A stretch of DNA of 64,000 bases, from assembly GCF_020740795.1 (NCBI RefSeq), contig NC_067282.1:151576858-151640857 (forward strand). Reading direction: 5' to 3'. The translations under genes were made by a program, and so were the position numbers. Positions 37,867-51,900 of the stretch are shown piece by piece. The notes beneath the pieces were generated by a model. That model was given only the letters and a program-made list of their open reading frames with translations, made no database searches and was not told where the DNA came from. Each line of letters starts with the position of its first letter. Position 1 is the stretch's first letter. This stretch comes from Apus apus (taxonomy: Eukaryota > Chordata > Aves > Apodiformes > Apodidae).

Positions 37867-40800
37867 CCTGCCCGCGGCCGCCCGCGCCCCGCAGCCGCGC
37901 CGCTCCGCGCTGCTCCGCGCCGGGCCGGCAGGGAGGGGCTGGGGGCGCAGCCTGCCCCCTCCCCCCCCTCCCCGTGCCCCCCTCCCAGCGCCGAGCCCGC
38001 CGCGGACGGCCCCGGGAAGGGTTGCTCGCTCGCCTCCCCTCCCCCCCCCCCTCGCCAAAGAACAGCATAAGCTGGGACTCTCTCCCTCGTTCTGGCTTTC
38101 TGCTCCCCCCCACCAGCCGGCAGCTCCGCGCCCCCCGCCCCAGCCCGCCTCGCATCCCCGCCGTCCGCGCCCCAGAGCTGCACGCGCAACCCGCACACGC
38201 CGCGGTTAGACCCGCACAAAACTTCGGTCAGGCGTTTCCCTCCCCAGGAGACAGGTGAAATGCGATGTGGAAGGGTAATTTAAAAATAAGCGTTTTTATT
38301 GCCGTTGTCGTTGCTGTTGTCATGATTTTCTTGAGTGCTCGCTCTTCGCTCTTCTCGGGTTTCACTGCAAGTTGCATATGTTTGGGTGCTGCTCGTTTTC
38401 TGTCCCTCTGCCTCCCCCTGACCAGTGCTGTGTGAATCCCTGCGTTCTGACTTTGTCTTCACAGCTTTCTGTGAAATCCCAATGCCTGCTCCAAGAAGCA
38501 GACATTTTGGGAAGATTCTTCCCGAGAAAGGACAATTTATGATTGTTACGATTATTTTGTGAAGGAAGGGAACCAGCAAACCGAATCTCTTCCCCCTCTC
38601 CTCACCCCACCAGTGCCCGGAAAGCAATCTGCCTTTCATATCCTCGTTTTACACAGAAAGATGCATGAGCTCAATGGATGCAGAATGAAATTTATCACTG
38701 CTTAAGTTTCCTGGGCAGACACTACCCGCTAGTACCAGGAATGTATACAAAATAGTGCAATACTGACATCTAAGTATGTCATAATCCTTTCTCTCTTCCT
38801 CAGCAGTATCATTACACCAGGTTAATTACATTAGTCACCTCCTGATTCTATACATGTAGCTGTTCATTAGTGCAACAATCATAAAGAAAAGAAATAATCT
38901 AATTCTTGATGCTACCGATTTGGTTTCTCTTTGACCAGATTCATTGTTCAGTGAAAGACAGACCAGAAGAGCTGCTTTAGGTTCACTGCTGTTCTGTGCA
39001 TGGGAGTGGGGCTGAGGGAAGGGGGTGCTGGGAAGTCGATTCAGTTGCAGGACTTCAGCCACATTGCAATTTCGTAACTCCATTTATTTCTCCTTCTTCT
39101 TCCCTCTCTGGGTGCAGACTTGGACTGCCCTTTTGAGGCAGTGTCCCCCAGGACCGCTGGGCATGAAAGGGTCTATAGTAAGTAGCAGGGGGGCTGCTGG
39201 CTGCCCTACTGACCACTTCCCCAGTTTGGAGGGCACAGAGCAGGCTGCCCTCGCAGTTCAGACAGAGATAGGGGTATCTACCAGCAAGCACTGAGGGGGT
39301 CTGGCATCAGCCACATGCAGATGGCTGGAAAGGCCCCGTGGGAGAGAGGAAAAGGGATAGAGGGAGGGGCGGTAGGGGACACTGCAGCTGACAGATTACA
39401 CATTTTGGGGGGGACAAACACAGTTCCTAGCCCCACCTGGGGGACTCCTGGCCATACGCTCTGCTACAGGAGCTGGGGGGTCTCTTTCTGCATTCACATT
39501 GCTGCCAAACAGCTGAGAATGGACAACAGGGAGGGAGGTGGCCCCAGTGCAACTTTAGCACTCTGGGTACAGCGTGCTGCATGGGTGTGGAGGATGGCAG
39601 CTGTGGAGTGGTTCTCTGAACTGTTGTTCTTGGTTCGAAAGAATTTGAGAGGCAGGGAGATGCAGTGAACATCCCTAAGCTGGTGGGAGATTATGGCTCT
39701 ACAGGGATGGCCTGTGGTGAGGAGGAGGCTCTCTGAGCCTCTTAACTGGGGAAGCTAGAGAAGATCATGTGAGGACCTCTGCTTCCCTTCTGAGACATTT
39801 CCACTGAAAAGAAGGAAGGGGCCTTGAAGAGGGAAGGCACAAGGGAGGAATAAGTAATTCTTGGGACTCTGAGCTATTTTCTTTTTGTGTTGGTGCTCGT
39901 GTCCCTCCAGCCCCACTCCAGTATTCAATTCTTCTCGTTCTTCAAAGGAGGGTAGAAAAGCTGGGTCAGGAACCTGAAAGAACTTTGAAGTTCTGAAAAA
40001 TCTCTGAAAAAACTTCAGCTGGCTGTTCTGGCACTCAGATCCATCAGGCACCAACACCACGTGTGGATGGGAAAGGCACTCTGGAAACGTGTGGAGCTCA
40101 CAGATCCATGGAAGGTGGTCTCCTCAGTTACTCTGTAGTCTCAAAAAAATGTTTAGCACAGCTCTTCTAGTGATGCCACACAAGCAACGTGGCTGAAGTG
40201 GAAGCAAAAAGATCTCAGGGCCTTTGAAAGCTCACCCATACTTATACATTCAAAGAGGAGAGGGAAAGAAAGGATGGTGCTGTGTCTGCACTTAGGGGTC
40301 ACCTGTGTAACCCATGTGGTGGAGTGATTATTTTACTGCCACAAATGGTTGTGTTGCTTTGGGTCAAGGGTATACTGGTCTGCACAGCCAGTCACTGCAG
40401 AGGTTGTGGATTAGGGCTTGCAGTGACCCCGACACTGTGAGAAATCACGGATTTCATCTCGAACTGGAAAAAATACCGTGGAAATGCCAGGAGTGCTTAT
40501 CTTTACATTTAACAAATCCAGTCAGTTAGAGAGGATGAAGCAGCAGCTGGGCCAAATCCAAGACCCTCAAATCAACGCAGAACTTTTGCCTTTATTGTAT
40601 ATTTCTACAGCTTTGACAAGTTTGGTTTCAAGTGGCTACAGCGACATGGGAGGGGCATGTTCTCCCCAAAGAAACTGCCAGTGAAAGAAGGCCAGGTTTG
40701 CTGGGTGGTAAATTCTTTAATCTCTGGCTAAGAGAGACCTACAAGGGCTTGGTGTATCTCAAGATCAGGATGAAACAGGGCTTCCTGCCTCACACTTCCC

Positions 40801-42291
40801 AATTTCCAGAAATAATTCTCTTCCTGCTACCCTACTTATATACTCTTAGACCATTCACAATAATCACTCTGCAGTTCCAAATGCCACAGGAGAAGAATGG
40901 AGAAGAATGGAACAAAGGCAATGCAAATGCCAGAATGTCCTGTGTGACTGCTTGTGCCGTGGCTAGATGCTGTGCTGAGATTTCATCTTTTCTACAAAGA
41001 ATCATTAAAAATGATAATACCAAACAAGAATACAGAATAGAAACACTGTGGCAGATTTTTACAACAGTCGTATCCTACCGAACAGCGCAACGCAGAATGA
41101 CATCTATAGAGGAGTAAGGAGAGAGAAATTAATAGTCTGGAGGAAATAGAGAGATTTTAAATTACATTTTAAATTACTTGAAATGAGAAGCTGATGAGAC
41201 AGGGAGCCGCAGGAAGTCTGCTTCCAATGGCAAACCAAGAGTGCTGCTATTTGTGGAGAGAAGGGGCAGCGCTATAGGAAAAAAAAGGGACACAAGAAAG
41301 ATGCAGGAAGGGATATGAAGGGCACGAAGTCGGAAGCAACTCCATGGGATGGTAATGGAATGGAATAGAGTGCTTGTGGATTGAGTGCTGCAGTGGAGCT
41401 TTTCAGCACATAGGAGGAAATCAGACAGCAACAGCATATGAAAACTGGTATCTAGGAATCTTAGTCCTGGGGAGATCAGCTCGGAAGGAGCGGCTGTAAT
41501 GAGATGTAAAAGAGATGGAGGTGATGCAACTGTATTCACAGGCAGAGCAGAGGTGACAATAGACAGAGGCACCAGCAGAGGAGATGTTAGGAAAAAATAA
41601 TTGGGGGTTAGGGTGATGATCACAGAACTGGAAGCCAATGGGGCAGAGAAGACTGAAGTGAGATATGATGCAGAAAGAGAATGCATATTTAAGAGATTCC
41701 ACTGGAGCAAGCTGAAAAAAGTCATGTATCTATATGTTTAGACAAGCAGGAGTGATCAGAGCCATCTCCACCAGCATCAAAAGCTGAGGGTCCCAAAGCA
41801 CTTAAGAAACACTGTTCACACCATATCTGCAGGCTGCTGGCTTTTTTAGACCAATTTAACAAACTGGCAAATGGAGGAAAGAAGATTGTGCTTTTGCCAG
41901 AGAATCACAGGTGAACATGATAGAGATAAAGAGATAAATACAGATGGAAAAAGCCTCAGTGGTTCTCTCTTCTTACCTTCAGGTTCATATAACTTGAGGA
42001 TCAGCATATAAGACAGTTTAAACATCAAATATTCAAACACTACAGGAGATTAACCTCTAGTGTAACACTGTGACCAGAAAGGAAGAAAGAAGAAGGAAGA
42101 TATACGGTACAGAGGTCTAACAATTAAAACAAGTAGGTTTCCATGCAAAAGTGGTGCTGGTGCTGCCCTGAGAGTAGATTAAAAATCCTTGTGTTAGACA
42201 GGAGTGGAACTCTTGCAGGGACCAAGTATGAGGTTATAAGGCTGCAATATGTAACTCCCTCGGTTTCTGACCTATATTGTCTTCCAAGCTA

Positions 42292-42308
42292 TTTTTTTTT
42301 TTTTTTTT
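42292..42308. repeat. T17 homopolymer
   Basis: Seventeen T bases in intergenic sequence. Confidence 0.9.
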
Positions 42309-45300
42309 GGCAAACAATTAATTTAGCCTTATAACACCCTTACAAAGTAACATGTTCACTAGTTTGAAGAGGCACTGAGGCACTGAAAAATTCAGAGCAT
42401 AATCCCAAAGCCCACCAAACCATTTGCACTGATTTTAGTGGGATCTGGTTGCTGCTATAAATGAGTTGAGTACTATGGATACCCAAGAAAATCTGTTGCA
42501 GATTGACTTTTGAAGCTAGAACTCCTGTGCTTTCTAGGGAAGATTCCTTTTTCTCATGCAACCTTTTCTTCCACTGAGTGATAACATTTGAAATGTTTGC
42601 TATTTGGAGATGGTTGGGAAAAAAAGGGTTAGCTCAGGAGCCCTGTGGGTTGATTCCTGCAAAGAGGGAAAGGCTTCCTTCTTTACTTGAAATAGATAGT
42701 GGGGAAAGACTAGGATTCCCAGGATGAATTTTCCACCATGATGAATTACTAGGATGTGAACTGTTTTGCCTCTCTTTCCCTTTCCGTGCTGTGCTGAGGT
42801 TTGTATGAACAGCAGCCTCCTAATCAATAGGAACAGAAAATAAAAAAATAATCAATGCCTGCAACCCATTAGCTCTAACAGAGGGCAGGCTGCTAACAAG
42901 TCACTATAGCTGGAATTCCAGTATTTGTGAAGTATCTGCAGTGAGGATATATGCATAAATATAGATACAAAATTACTGGATAAGTCTGGCAGAGAAAATC
43001 AGATGTGAGAACATTCCTCCATCCCACCAACTTCCTGTGCATTTGCATAACTATCATAAACTATCCAACCAGATGCTGTCCTTCATACTTTTCCACTACA
43101 GAACACACATTTTTTTACACTTGATCTATAATCCCAGGCTCTCTTCATGCTGAACCATCTTGTAAATAAATAAATATATAAAAGTCTGAGACCCACTTAC
43201 TCACAAGCATATGTTCCTTCTCTGCTGTGTAACCAGATTCTTCACGGAAACCCTCTTTCTTCTTCCCATTCATATCCAAAACCAGGCTCAGATATTTCCC
43301 ACATACTTCCCACCCTAGAAGCATATTCCAGGAAACAACAAGTTGGTGAAGAGGTTGTGGCACAGGTTTTGTAATCAGAATCTGCTCTAAGGTCAAAGCA
43401 GAGGGAAAGGCTCTCCAGAATGGATCAGAGAAGCAATGGGTCTCACTGACCATTATGCATGAAATATGGACACAAGTAACTGCCTTGCTCCCAGTACAGC
43501 CTTTGGCCATCCATCCATTGACTGTAACTAGAACAGACTCTCACTCCTGATCTGCTTCTCATGGTAAGGGATAGTATCTCCAGCTCAACTTCAGAATTCA
43601 CAAGTTTAAAAAGTCACAATTTCTTGACAAACAAGTTAATGAAACTCCAATGAGGAAATATGCAGTGGCTGTGGTTTCACTCTTAAGGAAGAAAAAAGCC
43701 TGTTTTCAAGTAAAGAAAGCAGTTCCCAAAACACTGCAAGAAAGAGAGAGGCTGTGTTTTGTAGTTTGTTTTTCAGAATCTTCCTAGAAGCATCAGCACA
43801 ATGGTAAATCTGTGGGAAAGGTGAGGCCTACAGTGAGGATGGTTCACATTGACACTGATCGATATTCTGGGATACCAAAGAGGATCCTATGCAGCCTCAT
43901 CTATTTAGTACCACCATTTAAAGCCACTATCCAGTCCAAACATGAGCTTCTGCCATCTGGTCCTCAGAAGCCACAGAGGTATCACTGGGGCTTCCTGCCT
44001 GGGGCAGACTTGCTCTCCTAGGTCTGGAGGTACAGATACAGGTAACCCTTCTGCAAGGCAGCTACATGCACTTTAGTTTTCTTTAGGACATTTCTAGATT
44101 TTCTCCTGTCAGATAGTTTAGGGTATCAGGAGGGGAACAGTGAACTTTTAATTTCTCTGATGCTCAGTAATAAACCAGGGTTAAAAGAGACCCTTGATGG
44201 AACATCCTAAGCAAAACAAGAGAAATGCTTAGTCCCTTATCTCTGGGATAGGTTATTTAGTTCCTCTGACTTTTTACCAAGTCCCACTGATGTCAATAAC
44301 AGGTTACTAGTTTCATTGTGAGAAGTGTGTCTTTCTGTAGTCCCACACAGTCAGGGAGGTGTCCCGTGAGATGTATGTGTACTTTAGACACTTTTTCAGA
44401 GAAAGCCAGCTGGTGTATTAAGTCCACAGAGCCATCGTATGAATTCCTTAGATTTGGTTTTACATGATCATAGTAAAGGTTTCCGATCCCAAATATTAAT
44501 TCTTATGGAGGAAGCGGGATAAAAACATCAGATTAAGTCAGTCAGACGCTTCACTACAGAAAAGTATGCCATGGATAGAAATGGTAGAGATGGTAGAAGT
44601 TCTCTGCCTCGGGAATGGAGGCCTATCTTAAAAAGAAAGCAAAACACATACATCTGTTTGGGCTTCTAACTCCAATGTTTAGACATCAAAGAACTGTCCT
44701 GATTTTCAGTAGTGCTGAACACTCAGCATCTCACATGGATTTTTCAGAGATGTAGAGGCTCCAAATACCTTGGAAAATCTGGTTGTCTGTTTTGATGTCT
44801 AAACGTCATCTCACCAGATTAACATCAGTCTTGCATAACAACAAAATTTGTAATAGAAATTAAATCAGAGGTCCCAAGGCCAAATGCTGGGCTCATCGTG
44901 AATTTGCCTCTTTCAGTCATTCACTGCAGCTACTGACCACTTGTGAAAGTTTCTGGGAAAAGTCTGAAAGCAGAGTTTACTTGTATGGTGGCAAATCACG
45001 GGAAGTGAGGAGTCTGCTGCAGGGCAAAGCTATTCCTGGCCCTGCATTTGGCTGATCCAGCTCCACCAAACCAAGCTCAGGGCCTTGATGATGCTATGTG
45101 TGTCTCCTTGGCAGCACCAACCCCAGCAGAAGCTGACCAAGAACATGAGCCCATCCTTCAAAGCTGTGGGGGCATGGTTCTCCTTTGTGCTTCTCTAATT
45201 TGTTTGCTCTGTTGTCTGCTTTGACACAGTGAGCAGGTCTGGCAGGAGGCACAGAGAAACTTATCTGCCTCATCCATGCTCCTTCTTCCATATCAGCCAC

Positions 45301-46519
45301 ACAGGAACATGCACAGGAGAAGACAGCTCAGAGGCAGTAAAACGGAATCTCAGGTTGCTTATTCCCTGGGTTAAGGGGGTGGCTGGGAGATGAGCACTCC
45401 CCTGTGAAAAGCTTGTCCTCCTTCCATGCTCACCACTACTGCATTCCTTGGCAGGACACTTTTCCAGGTTGGCTTTGTCTGTTAGATAAAACTATTCAGT
45501 TGCCATCTTTCCAGTAGCCAGTCTGAAGTAACAAACCACTCCTGTGTTTCTCAGGCTATGGGGAATCTTCTCTGCAACTGACCTATATTAGTTACAAGCT
45601 TCATTCGTTCTGGCCTGCACTCCTCTCTCTTCTCCCACATGGAGCACATGCACTGCTCCTCCCCCTCAAACAAACACCTTTACACATCCAAGGACGTTGT
45701 AAAAATAAAATGATCACAACCTGCCCCTCTGGGAACCTCAGTTTTACAGTTTGTCCCACTCTGATGCCAACAGAATTCACAACCCAGTTCAAGAGAGACA
45801 GACAGTGAGTGAGAGAAAGCAGGCAGACAGGCACAGACAGAAGGAGATGGAGGAATCAGTGAGAGATAAAAAGGAGTAGAAATAAAAACCAGGGCAACTG
45901 GAAGGAATAAGCTGCAACAACAAGGGAAGACATGTAAACTAGGAGTCCAGAACACAACTGAGAGAGGAGATGGAGTTACAGGGAAGAGTAAAAATTAAAA
46001 ATCACAGAAAATTGAAGGAAGAGATGAAGAAGATGAAAGCCATTCTCCACAAAAGGACAGAGAGAAAAAACAGTCAAAGGGAAGGGGGGAGGTCAAGTCA
46101 GAAAGCAAAGCAAGGTGGTGTCTATGATATGAGATAGAAGAATTAAGAAGGTCCCTTTGAATGTGGACACTACATTTTCACATTTCTTTTTCCATTTACA
46201 GTACACTGTGAGGAAAAGGGCAAGAGGAGGGGGAAGAAAATGACACATAAATGCCTGAGCTGCCATCTTAAATAGGTCCTCACAATCAAGTAGGTACACT
46301 GGAAAAAGGCAGTCCACAGGTTGCAAGTGCTCAGGTAGACATTGCAGCTGAGCAGGCAGGGAGCAGTCTGCACTAGCACAGTGGCATTTACACTCTCAGG
46401 TCCACTGAGTCTCTGCACTGGCAGTGAGCCCTGCATACACAACAATGCTTCTGTTTCATGCTGAGGAATTGCGCTCCGATCCCTGCCTTGCATCCTCTCA
46501 CAGGTCCCAGTAAGAACAC

Positions 46520-47150
46520 CTCAGCCCCAAACATGTGAGTGTCCCTCTTCTTCTCATACAAATCCCCTTTCTCTTCCCCAGCACCATTCCAGTTCTTGTT
46601 TGCACTCTGAGGGCTGCTGCCTTGCTTTCCCATGTCTCTCTTTCCCCCACATTCATTTCTAGCCCTGCTCTTTTGCTTCTTGTTTCTTACAACTCTCCTC
46701 TATCTCTCTCCTCTTTCCTTACAGCTCTTCTTCCTCACTGCCCTTTATGCAGCTCCTCCTTACACAGACGTATGTACTGCTCCCCCCTCACCCCCACTTT
46801 ATCTCCATCTTTGTAGTTACCACTTACCTATTACTGTAGTACCTAGCAGACACACATCTCTCCCACAGACAATCCATCTCTCTCCCCACCACACACACAC
46901 CTGCCAAGTCTGTCTGGTTTTCTTTCCTTCACATCCCTTCTCTCACTGTCCTCCAGCCCATCCATTTCTTTGTCTCCCCCTGCCCAGTTCTTCTGTCTTT
47001 CCCTCTCTACAGTCCATTCCTCTTCCCTTCTCCCCCACTCTGCCCATCTGTCTGTCTGTCCCTCCCCACAGCTCTCTCCAGCTGATACACATGTACCCCA
47101 GTCCCTCTCTCTCCCCTTCTCCCCCCCCACTTCCATACATTTAAGCTCTT
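46520..47150 (+). repeat. pyrimidine-rich tract (CTCC/TCTC/CCA-rich)
   Basis: About 630 bases dominated by C and T with TCTGTCTGTCTGTCC near 47048 and CACACACACAC near 46890. The open frames through it encode Ser/Pro/Leu/His-rich low-complexity sequence, which is a composition effect. Confidence 0.75.
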
Positions 47151-48664
47151 TGTGTCTCCTACACGCCCAGGCCCACGCTTGCTCTCTCCCATTCTGAGAG
47201 GAGGCAGCGGCAAAGAATTTGCTGCTGACCGCTGCATCGCTAGGAGGCAAACACATGGCTGGCCTTGTGCAGGCCAGTTTCTGCCTGAGTGCCTCAAGTC
47301 ACATATCCCCAGCATCATCTCCAGCACTGGGAAAACAGATGGTATAATAAATGAGTGCAGTCTGATAAAAGGAGGAAAGGGTGCCTGCCTCGGATGCCCC
47401 TCACCCGCGTCGAAACACACATCCAACACGGGCACAGCTCTCTTGCTCCTACGCCGGTCATTTTGTGCCAGCACTAGCCAGCTGAACAAGGCACAAGCTC
47501 TACCCTTGTACCAGATGGAGGGGAGAAGCAAAGGAGGGGATGGTGGTGGAGAGAAAGACCAGTACATGGGGGGGGAATCTAAGCAGTCTTGAGGCAATGG
47601 GGAGGGCTGTTATAATGGGAGGTGTAGCAGAATTGTGGGGATGTATAGTTAGAAGAACTTGTGAAGAGACAGACAGGAGGAAAAAGGCAAGAGGCACAGG
47701 CAACGTAGAGGAATCAGGTATCAAAATGGTTGGCGACTGATATGGCATCCAGTGATCACTTCTGGTTTGGTCAAAAGGGAAAGCCACCCTACCGGCAGTC
47801 TTAGCTGGAAGGGCCATTAAGAGCAATGACTTAGTCCACCTAAGGGAAATATGCCCAAGTCTGAATAGGTGCTGAAACAACAAGGACAGACTCCACATTA
47901 CTTTTGCTCACACCAGAACTGCCCTTACCCAGCTTCATGACAGTGACCAAGAATGCTCCTTTACCTCCCCAGATGTCTGCATCCAGAGACTTGCAGCATC
48001 CTTTCCCCTGCATTTACCTCAGTTCAGAAGAAGCCCACACTTGTTTACCCATTTCCAAATCCACCAGCGTTCCTTCCTCATCTAACATTTTCACATTCAT
48101 TTCAGCCTGATCTCTCTCTGCTGACAACAGCACTGAAAAGATCTATCTTGACCCTGTGATATGTCTTTCCTAGACACTGTTCTGCCGCCCTTACAAGCTC
48201 ATTTTATGCCTAATGCTTCAACTGCAACCTGAATTTCAAAACTCCCAGTTTCACAGTCCCCAAACTGAAGCCACCCAACATCTCAAAGTTCTAGGAATAG
48301 CACTCAATGCCCATGGACAGCTGATAGACCAAGAGAAAGGAACGCATCACAGGAATCAAAATAAATTAGCAAGAGCAGAGAAGGGAAACCAATGCAGAAA
48401 AGGGATTCCTCCCTTGCAGAGCTGAAGGCATCTTTTTATTGTAGAAAATTTAATTAATTAACAGATTGGTTTCTATCTGTTTTACATTGAGCTCACTCAC
48501 ATTGTATTTTTCTATTTTGAGGTTAAATACTGATATTCTGGGGAGGTCCTCTGCTGATAACAAAGTTTTTGTTGTAAGATGTCAATGCTCAAGTTGTAGT
48601 GGGCACTTCTGTTTGGTCAAGTGAGGTGCAGGTTCTCTTCCCATTCTCTGAATGGATGAACATA

Positions 48665-48890
48665 TTCAGGATCACAGAATTGCAGAATTGTCAGAGTTGG
48701 GAGGGACCTCTATAGAGATCATCCAAGTGAATCCCCTGCTAAAGCAGGATCCCCTAGAGCACATTACTCAGGACTGCATCCAGGTAGGTTTTGAACGTCT
48801 CCAGAGAAGGGGACTCCACAAAATCCCTGGGCAGCCTGTTCCAGTGCTTTGTCACTGTCATAGCAAAGAAGTTTTTTCTCATATTTAATG
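48665..48890 (-). mobile_element. CR1 LINE 3' fragment
   Basis: Reverse complement of a CR1 3' end: terminal ATCACAGAATTGCAGAATTG, then TTGGGAGGGACCTCTATAGA, then the 'agcctgttccagtgctttgt' block. It ends near 48890; an A-rich tract follows but CR1 elements do not normally carry poly(A). Confidence 0.85.
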
Positions 48891-48944
48891 CTGCAGCACA
48901 ATAAGGTAGCAGCTTATGTGTTGTGTACCCCTGCTCCCCCGCCC

Positions 48945-48983
48945 AAAAAAAAAAAAAAAGAAAAAAAAAAGAAAAAAAAAAGG
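48945..48983. repeat. interrupted poly(A) tract
   Basis: Three A runs broken by single G bases, 55 bases from the end of the 48.7-kb CR1 fragment. Confidence 0.9.
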
Positions 48984-51900
48984 TTGAATCAAATAAATCA
49001 CCCCACTTGCTGGCAAAAGAAAATCAAGAGAGTGCTGGAAAAAAATTATGTTTTAAATGATACAAAGACAGGTAGGTAACAATTGTAGGCTTCTATTTCC
49101 CTTCGCCTGGAAATCCCCCTGGAAGAACTGCACTCAATCTGAATTCCCAACATCTCTTCACACTCTTCCACACTTTTAGTTTGATAGTGTCCTTAGCTTA
49201 CATACTCTATTTTTTCTGGTCTCATCTGCATATACTGTCTCCAGCCACTGCTCCTCACAGCATCACAATTTACTGTTCTTATCTTCCCACTCTACTTCTA
49301 AGCTTATCATTCTGGATTCTCACTATTGCCCCATCAAATCCCAGCATCAACCCTGTCATGCAGACTTTAACTCATCCTGCCTTGTTCTAAGGCAGACCCT
49401 GCATCCTGAGCCTAAACTGATGGCTACCATTGACCTTACTAATCATGGCTCTGAATTCTCCAAACTGACCTTGGCCCTGAGGTCTTGGCTCTGAAAATCT
49501 CTGTTCAGTTACTTATTCTTACCACCTGCCTTCCCACCTGCAGTGCTATCCAAAGCTCTACCCTGTATCCTCATTCTCCCTCAATGGCTCATGCAAAAAT
49601 TTCTTTTCCTCCCACTGTATTTCCATACATCATTCTATGAGCCAGGAAAAGCCTTCGGTCTTCCCATCCCTAACTCCCGGCCTCCCACTCTGTCTCAGCA
49701 AATACTTTGGGCTCTTCAGGAGGGGATATAAACCCCACTCTTTGCTATGTCGTTTCTATTCTCCTACTGCTCCTGCATTTCCCCTATTTGGGACATAGCA
49801 GTTTATCAGTTCTGCCTTTATACCTTTCTGCTCACAGTCGCTAACTTGAACTCCTTATATCATGTATTTTTCCAGTACTTGTGCAGAAAGATTATAGGCT
49901 CCACATTTCTCCAACTGAAGCATATCTGACTGGAGGGAAACTCATCAAACTGACCCCATCCCTGACCCCAGCTTGACATGTAGGGTCTGTCACATTTCCC
50001 TTTTAAACATTGCTGGATTTGGATGTGATCTCAGAGGCCAGGAAGGAGAGCAATTCCAGGCTTCTCTTGGTAAGCAGCTCTAGGGGAGGAAATATGTGAA
50101 GCTGTGACAGAAGAATGAGAGAAAGACCCCCAAGGAGAAAAAGCCCCCCCGCCATGAAACCTTCAAGTCAGAATGAGAACCGGCAGTGTCTGTGAAAGTT
50201 ACACTGTGGTGAGCTCTGAACAGCCAAGATGACACTGCCAGGACTCAGCTGGGGGTCTCCTGCCAGGAAAATACACTCTAGATTGAGCAACATCCCATAC
50301 TCACAGGTGACTTCAACATGGAGTCACAACACCTAGATCCCTGAAAAGACTAGAGACTGAGTAGCTCTCCTCTCTCTCCCTCCCCCAAGCATTGTTGTTC
50401 CGGGTCAACAGAGCCAAGAGTAACTGGCACAGAAGACATTGTTCTCAAGGCAAGATGACAGCAGGAGCAGGAAATAGGACACAAGAAGCAGAAAGATGAT
50501 GTGCCCTTAGGCAAAGAGAGATGTTGCAGAGGCCAACATGGCCCTTGAAGATCTCCTGCTCAGACTCCATCTCTGCTGCAAAAGGTCCTAGGAATCCCTT
50601 AGCCCCAGCTTCTATGGAAAACCATCTCCAAGATGGAAAAACGACTTGCTAAGAACAAGCAGAAGTGGTATTTTCCATCAAGAAGTGGATATGAGATAGG
50701 AAAAGAAGGACTGAGAATGACGGGGAGAAAGGGATCCTGTCATGGATAGTGTCAAGAATAGGAATATCTTCCTGTTACTGGCAGATTTTCTGCCATCACA
50801 CTGCTGGCTTTATACAGTCAGATAAGACAACAACTGTGAGTAGTTGTCACCTGCACATCATAGACACAGTAATTATTAAAAGCAGAGCACAGCCTTCAGT
50901 GGGCTGTGGACCCCCATGGATCTGTGTAAGCATCAGTAGAAAGCAGTTGCTGCCTACAGAACAGAAAGGCAGTGTTTTCTCTGCTGTCAGCACCTGCGCC
51001 AGGCTCCTGGTTTCTCTTGAGATACAGCTCTTAATTGGGATAGATTGTACGTTTTCTGCTGTAGCCCAGCCCAGCTCCCAGTTTAATTGCTAGTTTATGA
51101 CTTAGCCTGTTTTGTGCTTTCTACGCTACTTCTTTCCCCATTTAATCTAATAGAAGTATAGAAAGTATTGCTGGGAGGACCTCAGGAGGCCACGCAGTTT
51201 ATCCTTCTGCCCCAAGGCAGTATTTCATCTTCAACAACATCATGTGTCTTTTGCTATCAGGTCAGATCGGTCCAAGATGTATAGCTGGTAAAGAAATGAA
51301 GCTTACCCAGGGGAGTCAATTGGCATAAGAGACTAAATCCAGCCCTTCAAGTCACTGAAGTTATATCAGAAATAACCCCAGTCCAAATGGTGCCATTTAT
51401 CAGATCAGTTTTCTGAAAGATGTCCTTTCTTAAGTTTTAAGTCTCTAAAATGAATAAATATCTAGAAAAGACTGTTCTGACAGCCCCATTTCAGTATATT
51501 TAATGCTTTATTATGAACAGCAGTGACCACTCCATTGTTAAGACTGAACAGATCTTATCACAGTATGATCAGCTTTGAAACTCCTATTAACTCCCACAAT
51601 AAAACCTGATCTTTCTGGGATTTTACATCCTGCATTTCACTCCACAGTAGAATACGTCTGGCACGACAAAACAAAACCATTAAAGCATCTTTAATATGCC
51701 AACTTTACACACATGAATTTCCAGTAAAATTTCAGAATGTCAGTCAGCTTCTCGAGGCTCTTTCTTTCAAGATAATTTGACTAAAAATTCCACTTTTGTT
51801 TTCTTTCATCTATTAATCTCTCTAAGAAGAAATGTCTTGCAGTCCCGGGAATAGATAATGTAGAAATTAGAAGGATAAAAAAAATCAGCTGGTGATGCAT

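Larger units (their letters stand above)
37505..38235. promoter_or_regulatory. CACNG2: CpG island, probable CACNG2 promoter
   Basis: About 730 bases of extreme GC content with dense CpG, in sharp contrast to the AT-rich flanks. It contains six CGG units at 37764-37781, many Sp1-like GC boxes, and two copies of a RE1-like element 59 bases apart. Its position 0.7-1.4 kb upstream of the CACNG2 start codon makes it the likely promoter or 5' UTR. Long reading frames run through it in several frames on both strands; these result from the lack of AT-rich stop codons and are not genes. Confidence 0.85.
38236..48664. other. intergenic sequence between CACNG2 promoter and IFT27
   Basis: No gene recognised. 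It holds a pyrimidine tract (46520-47150) and purine-biased stretches near 41200-41700 and 45780-46110. Parts near 42320-42470 faintly resemble old amniote repeats. Confidence 0.6.

Noticed and set aside
41174..41725. 183-codon minus-strand frame
   Set aside because: Ser/Leu-rich frame opposite purine-biased DNA with no recognisable domain.
46632..47144. 170-codon plus-strand frame rich in Ser, Pro, Leu and His
   Set aside because: It is a translation of the pyrimidine tract; low complexity, no domain, no splice or promoter context.
47868..47893. GGTGCTGAA seven bases from GGACAGACTCC, another flipped RE1-like pair
   Set aside because: The right half is weaker, the spacing differs, and it is single and far from the promoter; likely chance.
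48945..48983. Poly(A) tract as evidence for a processed pseudogene
   Set aside because: The adjoining sequence is a CR1 3' fragment in the opposite orientation and no gene-derived sequence precedes the tract.
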